Below the pieces are notes generated by a model, which saw nothing but the letters and a program-made list of their open reading frames with translations, was not told where the DNA came from and ran no database searches. The translations under genes were made by a program, and so were the position numbers. Shown here one piece after another: positions 5,985 to 6,010 of a stretch of 6,010 nucleotides of DNA; position 1 is the stretch's first letter; each line of letters opens with the position of its first letter. This stretch comes from Rhizobiaceae bacterium (GTDB lineage: Bacteria; Pseudomonadota; Alphaproteobacteria; Rhizobiales; Rhizobiaceae): positions 1-6,010 of the forward strand of contig JAGWJK010000308.1 in NCBI GenBank assembly GCA_028865845.1. Direction: 5' to 3'.

Positions 5985-6010
5985 TAGTGCAGATGTATGG
6001 TGTGCCCGAA

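Noticed and set aside
5956..5985. Sigma-54 promoter ahead of a presumed nifR3-ntrBC operon
   Set aside because: The GG of TTGGCA has no GC at the required -12 distance; the sigma-70 pattern fits better.

Overview
The window looks like chromosomal DNA from an alphaproteobacterium of the Rhizobiaceae (Rhizobium/Agrobacterium type). This rests on its high G+C content, the fused ispD-ispF gene, the run of lpdA, lipA, ratA (COQ10-like) and cinA/pncC genes, and a palindromic intergenic element that resembles the abundant rhizobial RIME/RPE-type repeats. The assignment comes from protein and gene-order resemblance recalled from known families; no search was run.

Left part (1-2350, all on +): the 3' end of lpdA (dihydrolipoamide dehydrogenase, E3) is followed by a hairpin terminator. 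Then come two tandem small membrane proteins of the GlsB/YeaQ/YmgE family, separated by a palindromic repeat, and then lipA (lipoyl synthase). LipA makes the lipoyl cofactor whose dithiol form LpdA reoxidises, so this is a lipoate / 2-oxoacid dehydrogenase neighbourhood. It ends at a strong intrinsic terminator just after lipA.

Middle part (2351-4105, +): two tandem paralogous P-loop kinase-like genes (adenylate-kinase/FlaR-like fold), both with GTG starts, are followed at once by a ratA/COQ10-like START-domain gene. The spacing is tight (30 and 9 nt), so this looks like one transcription unit. The kinase pair is the least understood part of the window.

Right part (4141-5855, -): ispDF (bifunctional enzyme of the MEP isoprenoid pathway) overlaps the downstream gene cinA/pncC (NMN deamidase-type) by 4 nt (ATGA), giving a two-gene operon that converges on ratA. 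The last 155 bases hold the ispDF leader and a plausible divergent promoter region. In relatives the gene on the far side is usually dusB/nifR3, but its coding start cannot be fixed here.

Most of the window is ordinary housekeeping sequence. No tRNA, rRNA, CRISPR array, insertion sequence or phage gene was seen. The points most worth a second look are the kinase pair between lipA and ratA, and the palindromic element between the two small membrane-protein genes.
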